The translations under genes and the position numbers were made by a program. Under the pieces are notes generated by a model. The model was not told the DNA's origin. It saw nothing but the letters and a program-made list of their open reading frames with translations, and did not search any database. Positions 32,952-48,223 of a stretch of DNA of 64,000 nt are shown here, one piece after another. Source of the stretch: Heliopora coerulea. Lineage: Eukaryota > Cnidaria > Anthozoa > Scleralcyonacea > Helioporidae. How positions within the stretch are numbered: the first letter of the stretch is position 1; each line of letters starts with the position of its first letter. The stretch lies in assembly GCA_030142905.1 (NCBI GenBank), contig JASJOG010000108.1:201001-265000 (forward strand), read 5' to 3'.

Positions 32952-33019
32952 GGTGGTTCGGTGGTGGAATCAGCTGCTTCGGTCAGTCGGGGGTCGCTCT
33001 TTCTTCCCTCTCAAAGAGT

Positions 33020-33187
33020 ATGATATACTTGTCCTCCTGCAAGAATAGTTGTGATGATCTGTGTTTAGTGTATTGAAACCAATAATGATAGTACTCATAT
33101 AGGCAGCAGGCTTGCAAGCGCCGTGATTGGCCAACTAGTTATGAGGGGTCGTTGTCACGTGATCTCTGCTTCTCAATTGGACGTACC
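33020..33187 (-). promoter_or_regulatory. Putative promoter region of Six3/6
   Basis: On the minus strand a TATATCA stretch lies near 33,026. CCAAT motifs lie at 33126-33130 and about 33,177-33,181, and a CACGTG E-box near 33,157-33,162. All sit within 240 bases upstream of the start codon. The TATA match is weak; the cluster of CCAAT and E-box motifs is suggestive only. Confidence 0.3.
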
Positions 33188-33189
33188 CG

Positions 33190-36100
33190 GTTGAGTAGTT
33201 AACAAACCCGTCAACTTATGAATGAAACATTACAGCTATCATGTGACACCATTAAGTCAACGGGAAAACTCTTTGGCGATTAAGAGCTTATCGCGGTAGA
33301 GCCGACCAATTGTTGACGTACTTGCAGAAATAACCACCCAAAACCTCGCTTGCTTCTTCGGCTTTTAAATAACGTTTCATTACCACCACTCATGGCAGAT
33401 GGTCGTCAGTGGTTATGGGAACGAGGAAGAAGCGAGGTCATAAATGGGACGACTGTGAAAACATTACACACGACTCCCACGGAGTATTTGTGTGAATAAG
33501 AACCGTATTGTTGAACAACTTCGAATAATAAGCTGATAAACAATCACAATGAGGATGAGTTATATTCATTAATGCCTACACAAACAAATTCCTAAATTAA
33601 AAGGGAGGGATTCGGCAGTGTTTAAAAGCATACGCTTTTCATACCGGAACATGGAAGGATGAGAAAAGTTCGTCTCTCGTTGCTCAATTAAACCAATCTT
33701 CCATACCAGTTGACTTATACCTGCATTTGTTACAGTGCACTTTCTTTAACTGATAAGTGTCCGTTTAAATATGCATTTGTTTATTAACAACTTTAACACT
33801 TTTGTTCTTTCTTTTTGCTAATCAAAATAAACAAAATCTTTCTTGACTTGTATGGTGAACTCTGGAGATCTGTTAGTCGTAACTTCGTTTAACCTTTCAT
33901 GACTTGAGCCCATGAAAAACCTTGGGCTGTTAAAAAGAAAATACTAGTTACAAACCAAAGTGTTTTTTTCCTCCTCTGTTTTAATTTTTAAGACGTGATG
34001 TCTAATGACATCGACGAGAGATTTCCGAAGGTTGATATTAAGCGAACAAAGCGGAGCAGGTGAAATGCACTGCAGCAGAAAGGACTTCTTACATTGTAAT
34101 CAATCGTGCTGGAGCTCTCAGCGTCACATGCAAAAAGATAAGAGCTCTGTTTAATCGCTCCGCCACAAACCTCTTTCCACTTATTAACATACTTATAAGG
34201 AATAACTTGTGGCCATTCGTTTTGTGTTCCAATTAATTCATGTCCCACAGAGAGGGCAATGAAAAGCCTGCTATAGCGAGGTAGCTTCTATTAATATTTT
34301 TGTATACGATAAACTTGGCCTTGGAATTTAAACGCTTTTTAAACGCCATCAAAGTAAAAACATTCATAAAGATGCGAGTTAACAAAATTTGCAAGAAATC
34401 GTCCCAGATGTCAGTTTGAGCAATTGTTCAAGTCGGTAAATTCTAACTTAAAACAACCAATATTTCAGAGTTTCAGAGAAGAGTGAAATGCAGGGTGTTC
34501 GGGTAAATTTCCATTCCTCTTATTATTTTCTCCGAAAGAACGTAAATTTCCTGATGGCGTTATATCAATGTCAGTTTGGTGAACGGACAGCTTTAGATTG
34601 ACGTATTTCTTGCATGCAAGTGTATAAAGGATAGCTTTCTGCTCGTCCTGATCACACAAACGTTAGCCTGCTGGGTACTATATTTTATCACTATGAGCTC
34701 TTGCTGGAGTCTTCACTCTATATCCTATTGAACTTTTACCGGGTCTTTTCCGCAGCCAATTGTTCTACTTTCGATACCTCTGCCTTGTCAACGCCATCCT
34801 ACCTATCCAACACCGGAGTAGGAAATCGCGTCAAATTCGACATCCGTAATGTGTGGATCAGATATTCATCATTGTAATTATTCGTGAAGATGTAGCCCAA
34901 AGGTCTTTTCAACGCCGGGAATTATGGTAGATTTAATATATAAAGGGATATGAAGTAGTGTTGAATGGATAAACACCTTTTAATTATCACTAATGGTCAA
35001 GCAAATAGACTCGGCATGCGTACAAATGGGATTAATTAGAAACCGACAGGCCGCTATTGACAACTATGGATTAGCTGTACTTTTATACATGGTGAAGCAC
35101 TGCGAAGACTTTCGTTTAACTCCATAAACACATAATTGAACACGGTAACGGTCGTCTGGTGTATTCTTAAACAACACGCGTGCACTCAGCCTGCTTTCTT
35201 TTGTGAATTTTCTCCGATGCAAGTGCGAAGATACCAAGGGTCCTCTGTTCAGTAACAGTGGCCTAGGATACAAATTCGTTGGCTCGATGAGATATGAAAC
35301 ACCATAACAAGTCTTCTAAATAAGTTAGTGGTTAGATGTCGACAGGCTACTTAGCTGTTGCGACTGCAGAGTGTCTCTAGTAAAGAAACAGTTTCGTCGC
35401 TTCTCGTCAAAGGCATTGTTTTGTTCAATCTTTGGTATGTACTTGCAATAAAATGGAAAGGCGGGACGTGCAATAATAGCTTGTCGCTAAGTATGAATGC
35501 TTGTAATTATGCATCGTTAGTGAAGGCAATGCTTACTACCCAGAATGTCTCGTCAGTGGCCTAGTTTGTACAACAACGGAAGCAGTGCAAAGTTAACCTT
35601 TCTTCGGGTTTGTACGTAGGGAATTATCTCAACACATGGTGTTTAGATTATAGACACTTTGGAAGAAAATAACGTGACCTCGTTTTGTTGGACTCGTCGA
35701 GGATGATTCGCCAACACGGTCCCTCATCATTGTACAATAACGCCATATTAATATTAAAAGCACGCACTGTACAAATTAATCGCTGTTTGTAGTGTTGCTT
35801 TATGAGTAAATAACTGGAAAAACCGCACTCAATGAACTTGCAGTCTGGTGGTTGAGTTGAGAAATTGCCGGCTCTACTGGCGTCTTCCACAGTCAATAAT
35901 GGGAACAGTTCCTCATGACAGTTTAGGTCGAACAAAGGCTACCGAAGATAAAAAAAATGAAATTTTTAGTATCTCCCATTTTCTCGTCAAAATTTCAGGT
36001 GGGCTATTGAAACTCTAAATTGCCGTGATTATTTCTCTTTTTTGTTATAAAATTTAAGATTGCTTTCGGTTTGTTTGGTTTCAGTGGGACCACACTCATA

Positions 36101-39100
36101 AAAATGCTCCATTTTATTCTCTCAAAAATGAACATGAAAGGGAATTATACAGTCATTAATGAAGTGCAAAGAGTTGTAGGTTAACTCCAATGGAATAAGT
36201 TTTGTTTACGAAACTCAGACGATTTTGACTCAGCATATGCTGACAATCTGGCCGTAATGGAGATGCCGGAAAGGCGAGCATAAGGTTGTATACACACAGC
36301 CTGTATACTCTTGGACAACGACTTAATTTGTTTGTCTTTTCAATGCAAAGTTATAGATAGCGACGCCTTCATAGAAAACACTGTGTTTTGTGTTTTAATT
36401 GATTTCAATTGTATGTAACTAACTGCATATGTACTGTGACCCAATATAGTTCTTTAGTATCCAGAGGCATTGCTAAGTAACCTTTTGATGCTCCGTTAGG
36501 ATTTCATGACAGCTGACAGATATTCTTTAATTTTGGAATTACTGCCCAGAGATCGTATTTATGTGTTCTTCAGAAGTCCCTATGCCTGTCGCAGGTCACA
36601 TGGAAACAGTTTACCGTTATGATTCGCGACGCTGACGCAATTTTACACCAAATACCGTAACGAGCAAAAGTCCATGCCATTTCCTGACTAACTTTATTCA
36701 AGAACTCGCAACCTTGCTTATTAAACGAGTAACAAAGCGTTCTAAACTGACCTAACCTAGTGACTTGAACGTTCAGTGAAAACAGATTGTCGAATATACA
36801 TAATGTAGACGAGTTAAGAGCACCGACGATTAAGGCACGTTGGCCTGAAAATCAAAGTTCGTGCATCATTAGCTAGTGTTAATGTGGATGGTAACTTAGA
36901 CACACTTGTCCTCAATGGTGTTGAATTTATTAGAGGTCCAACTGAAAATCACTCATACCATTGTGGTCAGCAAGATCCAGACTGATGCATGGTTCAAAAA
37001 GGTTTTTCTCTTCAACAAAACCAAAATAAAAGTTCCAACCTACCTTCAGACAAATGTCCAACTGCCTCTTGTTTAACGAGCTTTGAGACACGTTCTAGTC
37101 TGTCGTTCCTCCAGGTAGAGCTTGTCACTTCGAAGGAGAGATCAATCTTATATTCTTTATCTCCTTTGAAGACGCGTGTGCGGCTATGTTTGAATATAAT
37201 GACGTAGGGTGTTTGCGATCGATTTTGCACAATCCTGTGATGGTGCGATCGATAGGGGTTTGTGCAAAGACAAGCGTAAAACAAACACTGCTTAATTAGA
37301 GAGGAAATAGGAAAGTACAGTGCTAGACAAAATATTAGCCTATCCGAGTCCAGCAGAGTCGCCACAAGGTCTTATTAAGTGGTCTCACATTTGCATGTGA
37401 TTGTCAGCACTAATAAACTCACCACTGCGAGGAAGATGACGTTTTGGGCATTCAATCTGACAGCGTATTGTCGTCTTTGTTGTATGTATCATTATCTTGG
37501 GATGCACATATTATACAGAAGACAATAGGGAGACGGGTGTACTTTTGAAATATTGCCTTGAAATTTGTTAAACTGGCTCTTAGAAACCACCACCTCTAAG
37601 TACTGATATAGGGCTTAAGACTTAGACGACATCATAGGCTTATCGTAGCAACGGAAATAAATAGAGGACCTGTATTTCACGATCTTCTTCCTCCGTTGAT
37701 TCTTTTTTTTAAAATGTCAGGGAATGTTAAAAAAAATAAGATTAAAATAAAACAAGTTAAGGCTGACAAATAATATATTTTTCATCGGGTTTTTTTCCCG
37801 CCGAATTAGCAATTCCTGATGCTATCGTATTTTCGAGATAATGATTCTACTCCATTTTTGTTTTCGATTCAGCGTGGTTTAGAATCTCGCATTGAGTAGA
37901 AGATGCGGAGATATCTGTTTTTTCCAAATAAAAATCAGGTAGACAAACTTTATCAGCTCATTATTTCTTTAAGATAAAGTTCTTTCGGTCTTGATTGTGT
38001 GTCATGATTGCGCGCGAGAAGAGGTTTACAGAAGAAAGTTTATTCAGAGCGTTTGAGCTAGTTATGAGCGTTTATTTTGACGACTGTTAAAATTTATCTC
38101 AACAAATCTGAAGCAACTTCAACGACAACGCAAAGTAACGCTACTTGTTTCCTCACTTCCAACCTTGAAAATAATATTACTAAATCTAATTCGTTTTGAT
38201 TAGCAATTTTTTTTGGAAACAAAAACCGAATTTCGGGCAGATAGCAACAGATAGTTGCACAGCTACGGCTGTTTTACCTACAGAACACATTGAGAGATTT
38301 TTTCATATGCAGTGAAAAGCTAAACATTGTTGTCATCACATTTTCGCTCCCTAGTGCAGTATCATATGATGAGGATCTGTTATATAACTATAAGTATGAG
38401 AAATTTAACGATGACACAATGTAGTTGGTTCGGTCGATTCATATGGCGGCAAATGTCTTCGTTAATATTCTGAGTCAGCTTTCGTTCAATCTAAGAGTGC
38501 ACGTCAGGTATTTTGTGACTGGGGAGATGGTTGACGTGAGTTGTTTCGACATAAGTGCTTTTCACAACTGATTCAGGGATATTTGTCCTGTGGGTCACTT
38601 TCCTTGATATTAGAATTGAATCCAGCTTGGAGATGTGAGCTATGAGGCTTGTAGGCTGCTGCGCCAAACGTTAACATAAAGGGAGGAGGAAGGATGTGGT
38701 GATGGGTTACACAACATTTCACCTGAATAGATTTCACGACAAAACCATGAATACGGATCTGTTTTCAAGCTGAGCTTTTGTGTCACGTTTAAGTCTCCAG
38801 TGTTTGTTGAGGCAATTGAAAATATATCATACTGTGAATTGTTTCTAGGTCGCAATGCAGCTGCATGATTCGGTCGAGATACAATATGAAACATTCCCAA
38901 ACGATGCCATTGATTAAAAACAGCCGCGAACTGAAAGGAATAAGTGTTTCATGCATGGAACTTGAGGAAGTGCTTGAAGGAGGTGCTTTAGTCAGTCATT
39001 AATCTTCGTATATTTCCTATTAGTATACATTTTGCTTGTAATAATGGCTCGGGTAGATCATTACTTTTGTTTATGATGGCTCAAACATGCATGATAAACT

Positions 39101-42100
39101 ATTACCAAATGCTTCATCTTCACTGACATTGCTTAACTTTGTTTCGATGTTGACGGGGCCAAAACAGCAGTTGGTGAAACAAACATCTTTTCAAGGCCAG
39201 CCAAGGACATCTTTCTGTTTATGTTAATCTTGGCGCGCTGAGCTGTAAAGTATCTGGATAACATGATTTGCATCGAGGTAAAGTGGGCAGAAGCGTGTAC
39301 CCCTTGGCGAGTTAATGTTAGTATTTTATTTTTTTACGATATTTTAATTTGTTCCTTCAAGAAAATTTCCAAAACAGAAAAACTGAAACTTTAAATGTTC
39401 GTTTGACTTCCACCTTGAATTACAGTGTGTATAAATAAAGATAAATTTCCGGGATTAAACCATTGTACTTAAACAACCATGACTTCCGACAAGAGGAAGT
39501 AAGATGTTGCAAAATCTGCAGCATTGTAAAACTTTAAAAAAGGCGCTGTCAAACTATTTATAGTGTAATTTAACGAACTATTCCCCAATTCATTAGCTAC
39601 TTTGTGTTTCTAATAAAAGAAACAATCACAAGCGACTATTCGGTCGTTATAATGTTCTACAGCATTTGTAGAAATTATGTACAGTATTTATTGATAAATT
39701 AATCCTGCTGAAATAAATCTTTTGTCGCAAGCACTCAAAATACAACATCAGTGGGTCGACATGTAACATAACATGTTGAGAAAAATTTGACACAAAACTG
39801 TTGTACGAGTTGTCGATCAAAAAACATTTATTAGGAAGAGGCCATTGAATAAAGGACTAGACATCTTGGTTAATATACACCTGCATTTTCTTGAAGTTCT
39901 CTGGCATTTTATGGCTGTATTTCCTTCAAATTATTTGCGAAACTCGCAGTCACACTGCTGATAAGATGATTCTAAATTTAAATTCAGGGGAAAAACAAAC
40001 AGATTGATAGGTGGTCTCACGAGAGCTTTCCACGAAGTTGGTTGAGCAATCAATTTATTTTATTCCGTTCAAGAGCGATAAAAATGAGTCAAAATTAGGA
40101 AATATTTCTTGCCCATATACAGGTGGGTTGCTGCTCTCCTCTGCTGCGTATTGAAATTAAGGGTGGAAACAAGGTTTAAATTGTTAAAACAACAAGGTTG
40201 ATCTCATAGCAAGTGCTTAAATGATCATCATACTACGTAAGTCACTTGATTTATATTATTTTTAACACTTTATGGAGTTGTTTTTTTTTCCAACTCAACT
40301 GGATGACTTGCAAACGTGCAAAGCAGGAGGATACTGTACATGAAGACTAATTTTATCTTTGTTTTTAATTCACTGATGCTAATCGGACATTTCTTGAAAT
40401 AGAATTTCGAGTGTAACATTCAATACAGAAGAGCGGTATAAATGTTGTAAAATCAGTTAGATCATGCATTATCTGATCTTCGGCCCCAAATAAAAATCTT
40501 ACTTTTTCCATTCAGCAAGTTGAACATATCTCTTTAGCATGTTTGTCGAATTAACCAAATTTTCAACACAAATTTTAGGATCTTTTTTTCAACACAAACT
40601 AGAATTCTCTTTTTCGGAAATTATTAATTTTTAATTTTTTGCTACACAAGCTTCTGAATTATCCACGTCTGTTTTGCACGGGTTGCTGGAAGAACATGTA
40701 AATATCGGGATGGAGGCTACATCATGCAAAACATGAAAAAAAAAAACCGTGTAAAAACTAAAATTGCTCCATGCAATCTCGCTCCGGATAACGATATTTC
40801 AACCGCGCAACCTTGTAAGATTTTAAAATTCCCTCCACTACCAATTACAAAGTATCCGAGTTAACATTTGATGAGTTGTGTAAATTCATTTCGCCAAGCA
40901 GGCGTCTTTTTTCTCCAGTTCAATCCTTAATTCAACCTCACCACCAAACTGATAAAACTCTAATTATTTTTCTTCATCAGCGTTTTCTTTTTTGAACAAT
41001 TGTATCTCGGTTCAGCCGTACGTGTGATAAGAGAGGAAAAAAAATCACGTGAATTTGGAGATGGCTCTGTTTTTGGTAGATAACGCTTAGCTCATGGCGT
41101 TGATTTTTTTTACAGTCAAACTGGATTTACCAACCTTACACTCATGCGCGCTAAAGGTATAACGACTTGGGCGGCTTTAGGGAGAAAAACGTTTCGAAAC
41201 GCATCCACCAACGAACTACTGTCTGATAAAGTCCATGTCTGTCGATCATTCTGGACACTTACTTGTGATTGTAAAAGTTCTTTTGAAACAGCTGCGTATT
41301 CCATTTCGTGAATGTCTCTGTTAAATAAAATGTCCGAAACAAAAGCTTGTATGATGTATGTTTGCATCATTTCATGTCAATTCATGTCAACTTAAGTCAT
41401 TCACGAAAAATTACGTCCTTCAGCCAAGCCGTCATACAATTACTAATTTTGTGCTTGTCGGATTTTGAGTTAAGGTGACAAAAGCCAGTGAATTCCAAAT
41501 GTAGATATGTAATGCTCTTAGCCAAATGAGTAATTTTACTTCGATAGATCGAAATGGTGAAGCTCTAGACGAATATGTTCTCGTTTGTCGTTGTGACGAA
41601 GGTATCAACAACTTTCCTTTTTCTTTTCCGTTACGTCTTCTTTGGTTTACTTTGACTAGCACCAGAAAATTTCTTTGGCATTGGAGAGACGTCTCCCACA
41701 ACAAGAAATCACAATACACGGACGACAGAGCGAAATTTGAAGGGCGGGTTAAAACTCTGCAGTTATCCGAAGAAATGTTCCCCTTGGCAATTTTCAAATA
41801 AAAGTTCTAAAATAATTTATCTTAACAATCAAAATAAAATTACATGAGAGTAAACATGAAATTTTTAATCCTTTTGAACTATTTCTTGTATATTTTATAA
41901 TTTTGAAAGTGACCTCTGAGGAAATGTGGCAGGCTGAGTCCTTCCCAGGCCCAAGGACTTCTACGGTCTTATGAAACGTGAATGAGATGGCGAGTGATAA
42001 ACATTGTATAGAAAGTTGCCTATAAGAGCACCAGTCAATTCTTTTCTCCAGTTTCATTTCTGTGAATTTCAAACAGTGCTATTAAGAACAAGGGTCCTAC

Positions 42101-45100
42101 CATGTTAATAGAAATTACACACACTGGCTTTTTCAGATTTAGGTAACATTGGTTTTGCTGTTTCATACTGCGCTCAACTTCCTTAAATCAAACTATTCGG
42201 CCTTTTCTTTCCATATCTTCTGTATGGATGTCGACTTATGCATATTACTTGTATTCAATTCATTTGCAGAAAGTAGGTATACATTATTGCTGAAATCGGA
42301 AATATAGGTGCTTGATGGAGGGAAAATTGTCAAGTTGTTATAGTTACTCTACGTCCTCTAATCATTCACTTAAGGTTTCTTAGTTCATTTTCATTCTAGC
42401 AACAGTTTGTACTTATCATTTGCTTCTTTGAACATTCATAACTTTGTAAACATAATTCTTCATATGTTCTTGATGGCGTATGTTTGATTCTTCGCCAGAA
42501 AGTTATGTAACTAAGTATACAATTTACACCACAATATACCATTGGGAGAGAGTGTTTGGGTGGTATCATGGTGAAGATAATCTTGTTTGTATGCTGTATA
42601 TTGTGTTATGCATAGCTTTGCTCTACACCTGCTCCTTTAGTAGGCGTTGGGAACAAATTCTCCTGGTATATAATTAGCAGAGGTTAAAATCAGTGTTGCA
42701 AGGTAAAAGTAAAGAAAAGTAATCCGCTCTAGTATATTAAATAACAATCAAACGACTTCTTCCGATATGAAGGTAATGACAACGCATAGCGTTTTCACCC
42801 TCACACCAGAGCCTCGTCTTGATCTATTAAGTTACATAGGAAAAAAAATTAATTTATTAATTTCTCATAGTATTCAACAAATTTGAGGCTGAGCGACAGT
42901 TCCTTCACAGCTATTTTAAACAGGTAGTATCATTGACAATATTGCCTTTCCCAGGCACTTATCATTCTGACAATACCATTCCTACGGGTTTGGACCGTTT
43001 AGAGTACTAATGTTTTAAAAACTTGTTCCTCCCAACTCAAGGAAACTTTCTGTATTTCCATAACAAATAAGTTGAAAAAAATTGAGTCGGTCGTGAGGTA
43101 GATGAGCCGCTTTTCAAACCTGTAACATTTAACCTCGTCTCTCAATGAAACTCTTCCGATTGTTCCGGATGAAGTGTTGCGGTTTCAGTCACATATTTAG
43201 GAACAGTAGAAATGATCTAGAACCGTAAGATCCAATCATTTTTCCTTCTTTCTGGAAAAAAATGACTCAAACGGTAAAGGTGAAGGTGGGAGAAACATTG
43301 TCCTCCCTTTAAAGGACTTAGCTATGATGGAAACACAAACTTTGAATTACAAATCCTGAGGCGAAATTAATATTGTTCACGGTGATATAGTATTGAATGG
43401 CATCCTAAATGGCGGAAAAGTCTCTTTTTCAATCGATGTGGTTTGTAGTTCTCTAAAAATATTCACTAGTCCTGGTTAGATAACCAGACTAGAGCTGCAG
43501 TCGTAGGTATCATTCAAGACTGATTTATGGATGTACGTTATATACCTAAATACTAGGAAATGTATGTTCCTGCTGTACGTTAAAACCTTCTTAAATTATA
43601 CTTCTCGGGTTTCAAGATATTCCTAAACAGTACTTCTCTGTCATGAAAGGAAAGAAACGAAGCGTTTACCATGTATTTAGGTTTTTGGGAATTAATTTGC
43701 TGCATTTTTTTTATATATGTTGCGTTGAAGGTTTAGAGGACAGAAGATTCCGATCTGATTGTTTCTTCCCCATAGTGACCGTGAAAGTTTGAAAGAAACG
43801 TAACTCTATTTGATATGGAGAATATATAGAAGTTAAGTACAGCGTTTAAAAAAATATATATTGAGTATGTAACGTAATATACGGTCAACAATGCATAATT
43901 GGCATCAACAACGAGTTGTAAACCGAATAGGAATCTTACGTATATCCAAGATGACTGAATATGTTTCTTGAGCAAGCCATTACCGAATACTAAAACTACG
44001 ACTATTTCATGAACAACAAAGGGTAAAATCGAGTGTTCCATCAGGTGCCGTTAACTATAAATTAACCCTTCTATTTGTATACACAGCTTATGACAAAATA
44101 ATCTTAGCTGGGTGCACGTATTGTAATAAAGCTGGTGTACATCAACAGAAAAACAAGAAAATTAAAATCTTTTCCATAGAATAAATTAAACGAGACGTGC
44201 AATTGAAAAAGGTGAAAGATAAAAAGCAATTGTGAAATGTCCCGAAATTAGACAATAAACAGGACTCGAAATTAATTTTTGTATTTAATACCAATTTTCT
44301 GATTGTGATTTGGACGCTGAGATGTTTATCGGAGATATGAAAAGGTTACTTTGTTGAGAAATATTCTTGCTTATGAAAGAACCAAGTTTGCATGTCTCTT
44401 TCTGTTCTGCCTGTAACAAAACAATGAAACACTGCCACTCACGATGTGGCCACCATTACTATGCAAAATTTTTCAGCAACAAAGTTCCTAGTATATCCAG
44501 GTCTTTGACGGGTTCACTGTTTTAAAGTTTGCTGTTGTTTAGTACTCATACAAACATACACATACACACCTGTTTGGATTCCAGCGAAATACTAACATAG
44601 AAAATTTACTTCTAATTTTACACACAGCACTTCTGATAGTAAATGAAATCCCTTTGAGATTCTTACCTAAATTATCAGTGTCTTAGTGTCATCGCGAATC
44701 TACCTATGACGACATGCAGTTACAGAATAAGATATTTCAAGCCTGAAACGTCACATATACATATGACCAGATTTAACTCTGTTAAAGAGAGGAAGAAAAT
44801 CCTATCTTATCTCAGATAAAGCTCTAAGTCAGCTTGCTGGAAGTGCTAAAATAAATACATTATTGAGGTTTTCAAAAATATTCAGACTATTTAGATGCGA
44901 ACCTTTAAAGAATATATCAAACTTTTTAGGAAAATGAATTGATATCGCAATTATGAATGCAAGTCCAAAACAGCTCGTTACAAACAAGTAGTTTTTCTTT
45001 TGTATGTTAGCTTTACACTTTATGATATTTGATATCCGACCTATTTCCGTTTTCTTCAAGCTAGGTAAACTAACGAATTGTACCCTGTGGTGCTATTGTC

Positions 45101-47973
45101 TTGGAAGACAGGTGTATCACCTTCCATAATTGAACGAAACTGATATTTTAATTCGAGACAACGCTCCTAAATGAATTTATTATTCGATACGCAATTCTTC
45201 ATTCAGTACCTTCTACAATCTGTAATGTTAAATCAAGTGTAGCTCCACAACAGATATATTGCATTTCAAAAGGCGTTTAAGAACGTGGTTTGTCACTTTC
45301 TTATGAACAAAATCTTGTTGTGTTTAACAAACGTGTTTTAACCTGACCCCAAGAAAATTTCCAAGAAAAATCACATTTCATTTCATATGAGTTGGAAGAT
45401 TTCGAAATTCAAGTTTCCTTGCTTCTTACATCAGTCTCTGTTTATATTGAACATCTAAGTCAATCGTACATGAAAAAGGGCTGATGAAAAACTTACGGGT
45501 TGTCTCTCAGTGAGGGACGCTATCGGGGTTTAAGTATCATAATTAGTAAAAAGTGATATTAATACTGAGATAAAGAAGGACTATTACCCAACAGGAGAGT
45601 AGACAAGCTCTCTTTGGGAGTAATCTCCTTGACTTGAGTGAAATTTAACAAGCTTCTGATCTATACCAACAGAAGTGCTACGGACTTTGTGGTGACGTTA
45701 AATTTGTATTTTTCAGTCAAACTAAACTATCTCTCTGACCTGGCAAGACAACCACATGTCTCGTATTCACGATCAATCACTCCACTGGAACCGGACTCGT
45801 TACTAAGATACATTTTCCTTCTCTTGCCAAGGCATATTATCAAAACGTTCCTTACATAACAGAATACTTATCCAAAAGTCATCGACAAGAACATTTATCC
45901 GACATCCCAAAGAGGATTATTAAACATAGGAGAAAGCTTAAGAGTGCGTCCTTTGTTAAATATTACTCGGTGATAAACAGTTTTGATATTATGTAATAAC
46001 ACAGTTCCTGAATGGCTTTATCTGTCATATCGCTTCACTGAATTAACCGGGTATACTTCAAACAAATACTTACGTTTTCGGGTCTGCATTGGATTTTAAA
46101 CGTAAGTATAAACAAAATTATTTGAGCCAAATTGTACAATTCAGCTGAAATGTTAGGTTTAAATCGAGCCTTATCCTCAATATCTCAACAAATCTGGAGA
46201 GTGGAGTGTGGGAGGAAGATGTTTTGGATTAGCATTTTATGCAATGCAAATCCACCACGAAAGATTTGTTCTATGGCAATTTGGCAGTTCTTCAGTAAGC
46301 TAAGTTATAATCCAATTTAATTCCCCTGCAGCCGTTATGGCTTTAATGAACGTAAGCTGACTTTAAACAGGCACTTTGTGGTGTATATGAAGGCTGCTAG
46401 GCTGATATGATATATGATATTTTTCTGTACTTTAGATAGAAGTTGTACTCTTTATTCAATAGCAGTTTAAATGAAGCACTCTCGATGCACTAGGATACGA
46501 TATATGATCGTTTAAAGTGATACCAGCATGATATTGATTAATGTCTTCGAAATAGCCGAACATAAATTGAAATTAAGCCGAGAGAACATTGCAAGAGCTA
46601 CTATTACACGCTCAGTTGAAAACTATGATATATATCCGTAATGTATACTTGTGCTTATTATTAGTGTTTCATTGTTTTCTTCAGGGAAAATATTGGTCTC
46701 ATTGGCCTCTCAAATTTCTTAATGTCTGTTGTTTGTGGTGCCTAATATTGCTTTCGTGTTTGCTTCGTGTAAAAGAAAAGATACTTGAATGAAACTTCGA
46801 AGGTTAGTTACCGCTGAAAATATTTCAGTGCCTTTTTTACAGAATTTTTTTGGGGGGGATCTTATGGTTTTTCACTTCACTGAGATACAGCTGTTTCAGA
46901 GAAAGAAGACATGACTGAAAAGTTAAGAAGGATATGACTGATGCAGTCATGGGTTTGTTTAATTTTACGGTACGTTTAATCACTTCTGGTTTCCTTTGGA
47001 AATGGTTAGGAAATACTGGTTAAAGTTGTGTTTGTTCATAGTGAAGAAACTTGTGCTCCTGTGAAATTTCAATGACTAGTTACCATTAGGAATATTTTAC
47101 TGTTTTCTTGGCAACATTCGCTCTGGGGGAAGCTCAATACATTTTTTAAACTTAAATTTAAATACAGCCTGTTGATCCCAAATTTAGAGTGTATATGCGT
47201 CAAGGTTCGGAACTTACTTTGAAACTAATTCCGATTGCTAAAATAGCAGTCGGAAAAATTATTTCATGGAAAGAAAATACAACGTCAATATTCATAAATG
47301 AATGCAAGAGCCTACTAATAATCACCATGACGTGGCTGTATACAATAATTTAGCAAACTTCCCAAATAATTTTCCAGAGAGAAGGTGAAAGTAGGATAAA
47401 TTTATGGCTGACCTCAATTCTGAGAGCTTTCAATTACTTTTCGTTTCCTATCGAAACAATTACCATTAATTTGGATTGCGTTATTTTACGTTGAAGACAA
47501 GAAAATTCGCTGATTTGATAAGCATGCCGGTATTGTTTTAGTTATTGGTGGAACGATGCCATGAAAGTAATATTTCATAACAAACGAATTTGAACAACTA
47601 AAGAGACTCCTCATCGATTCCAATCCCAACATAATGTTATAGATATGGGACATATAGTACAGTTTCCTCTTAACGTTTGTAAAGATATTTTAGTTTGTAC
47701 GACACAACTTAAACTCACTTTTAGTCGATTTAGAAAAAGTTTTTTGAGGATTTTATGAGGATTAATAAACAGCAAAGTGTTTGAATAGGTAGATTGAATA
47801 CGTAAATAAATGGGGTAATGAAGAGAATAATAAATAAAAGAAAAAAAGAAGCGAATACATGAATTGGACAAAAGCAAAGCAAGTCTCTAACAAGGTATAA
47901 CTTAAAGCACATGGTCTCATTGTAGCTATTTTTGGTCGATAAAGCTTCAGAAATTTGGTTTTCACAGATGGCA
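33190..47973. other. Long gene-poor interval between Six3/6 and the third SIX gene
   Basis: Nearly 15 kb without a recognised gene. Short frames, including opposed ones at 41,116-41,370 (minus) and 41,526-41,801 (plus), show no family motif. A perfect 55-bp splice-bounded open segment exists at 41,263-41,317 (minus) but is too short to call. A small 12-bp-stem hairpin lies at 43,466-43,492. The interval upstream of Six3/6 is a natural place for regulatory DNA, which cannot be seen without comparison between species. Confidence 0.4.
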
Positions 47974-48223
47974 TTATGATAAAAATTGATGAGAGCTTTG
48001 CTCAAAGTTTCCCCCATCACTGATGGTATTTTCAGCTTGGGTACAGCCACTGCTGGCGACGTGTTGCCATAAAAGTTGACCTCGTTCCAGCGTTGTAGGA
48101 TACAGGCTCTTGCTTGATGTCAATAGATAATGATTGCTGGTCTTTTCAGGATGATTGCTTTGACAAAGCAAACATGAGTTGCACGCACCATCGATTGCTA
48201 CTGACCATGAATTTTCAATATCC
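47974..48223 (-). CDS. Diverged SIX gene, exon 2 (terminal coding exon)
   Basis: A very strong acceptor (CTTTCTTATTCTTCTAG) precedes base 48223. One base (G) completes the split arginine codon from exon 1, so the phase agrees, and the frame is open for 82 more residues to TAA at 47976-47974. The joined CDS (584 + 250 nt) gives 277 residues. The tail is Ser/Cys/Asn/His-rich (DGACNSCLLCQSNHPEK) without motifs I recognise. The intron of 3,013 bp is similar in size to those of the other two SIX genes. A rival acceptor near 50,721 would give a shorter tail but has a poorer pyrimidine tract. Confidence 0.65.

Noticed and set aside
41116..41801. Small gene(s), including a 55-bp splice-bounded exon at 41,263-41,317 (minus) and a 91-codon plus frame
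   Set aside because: No recognisable domain and no partner exons; chance is the simpler explanation.
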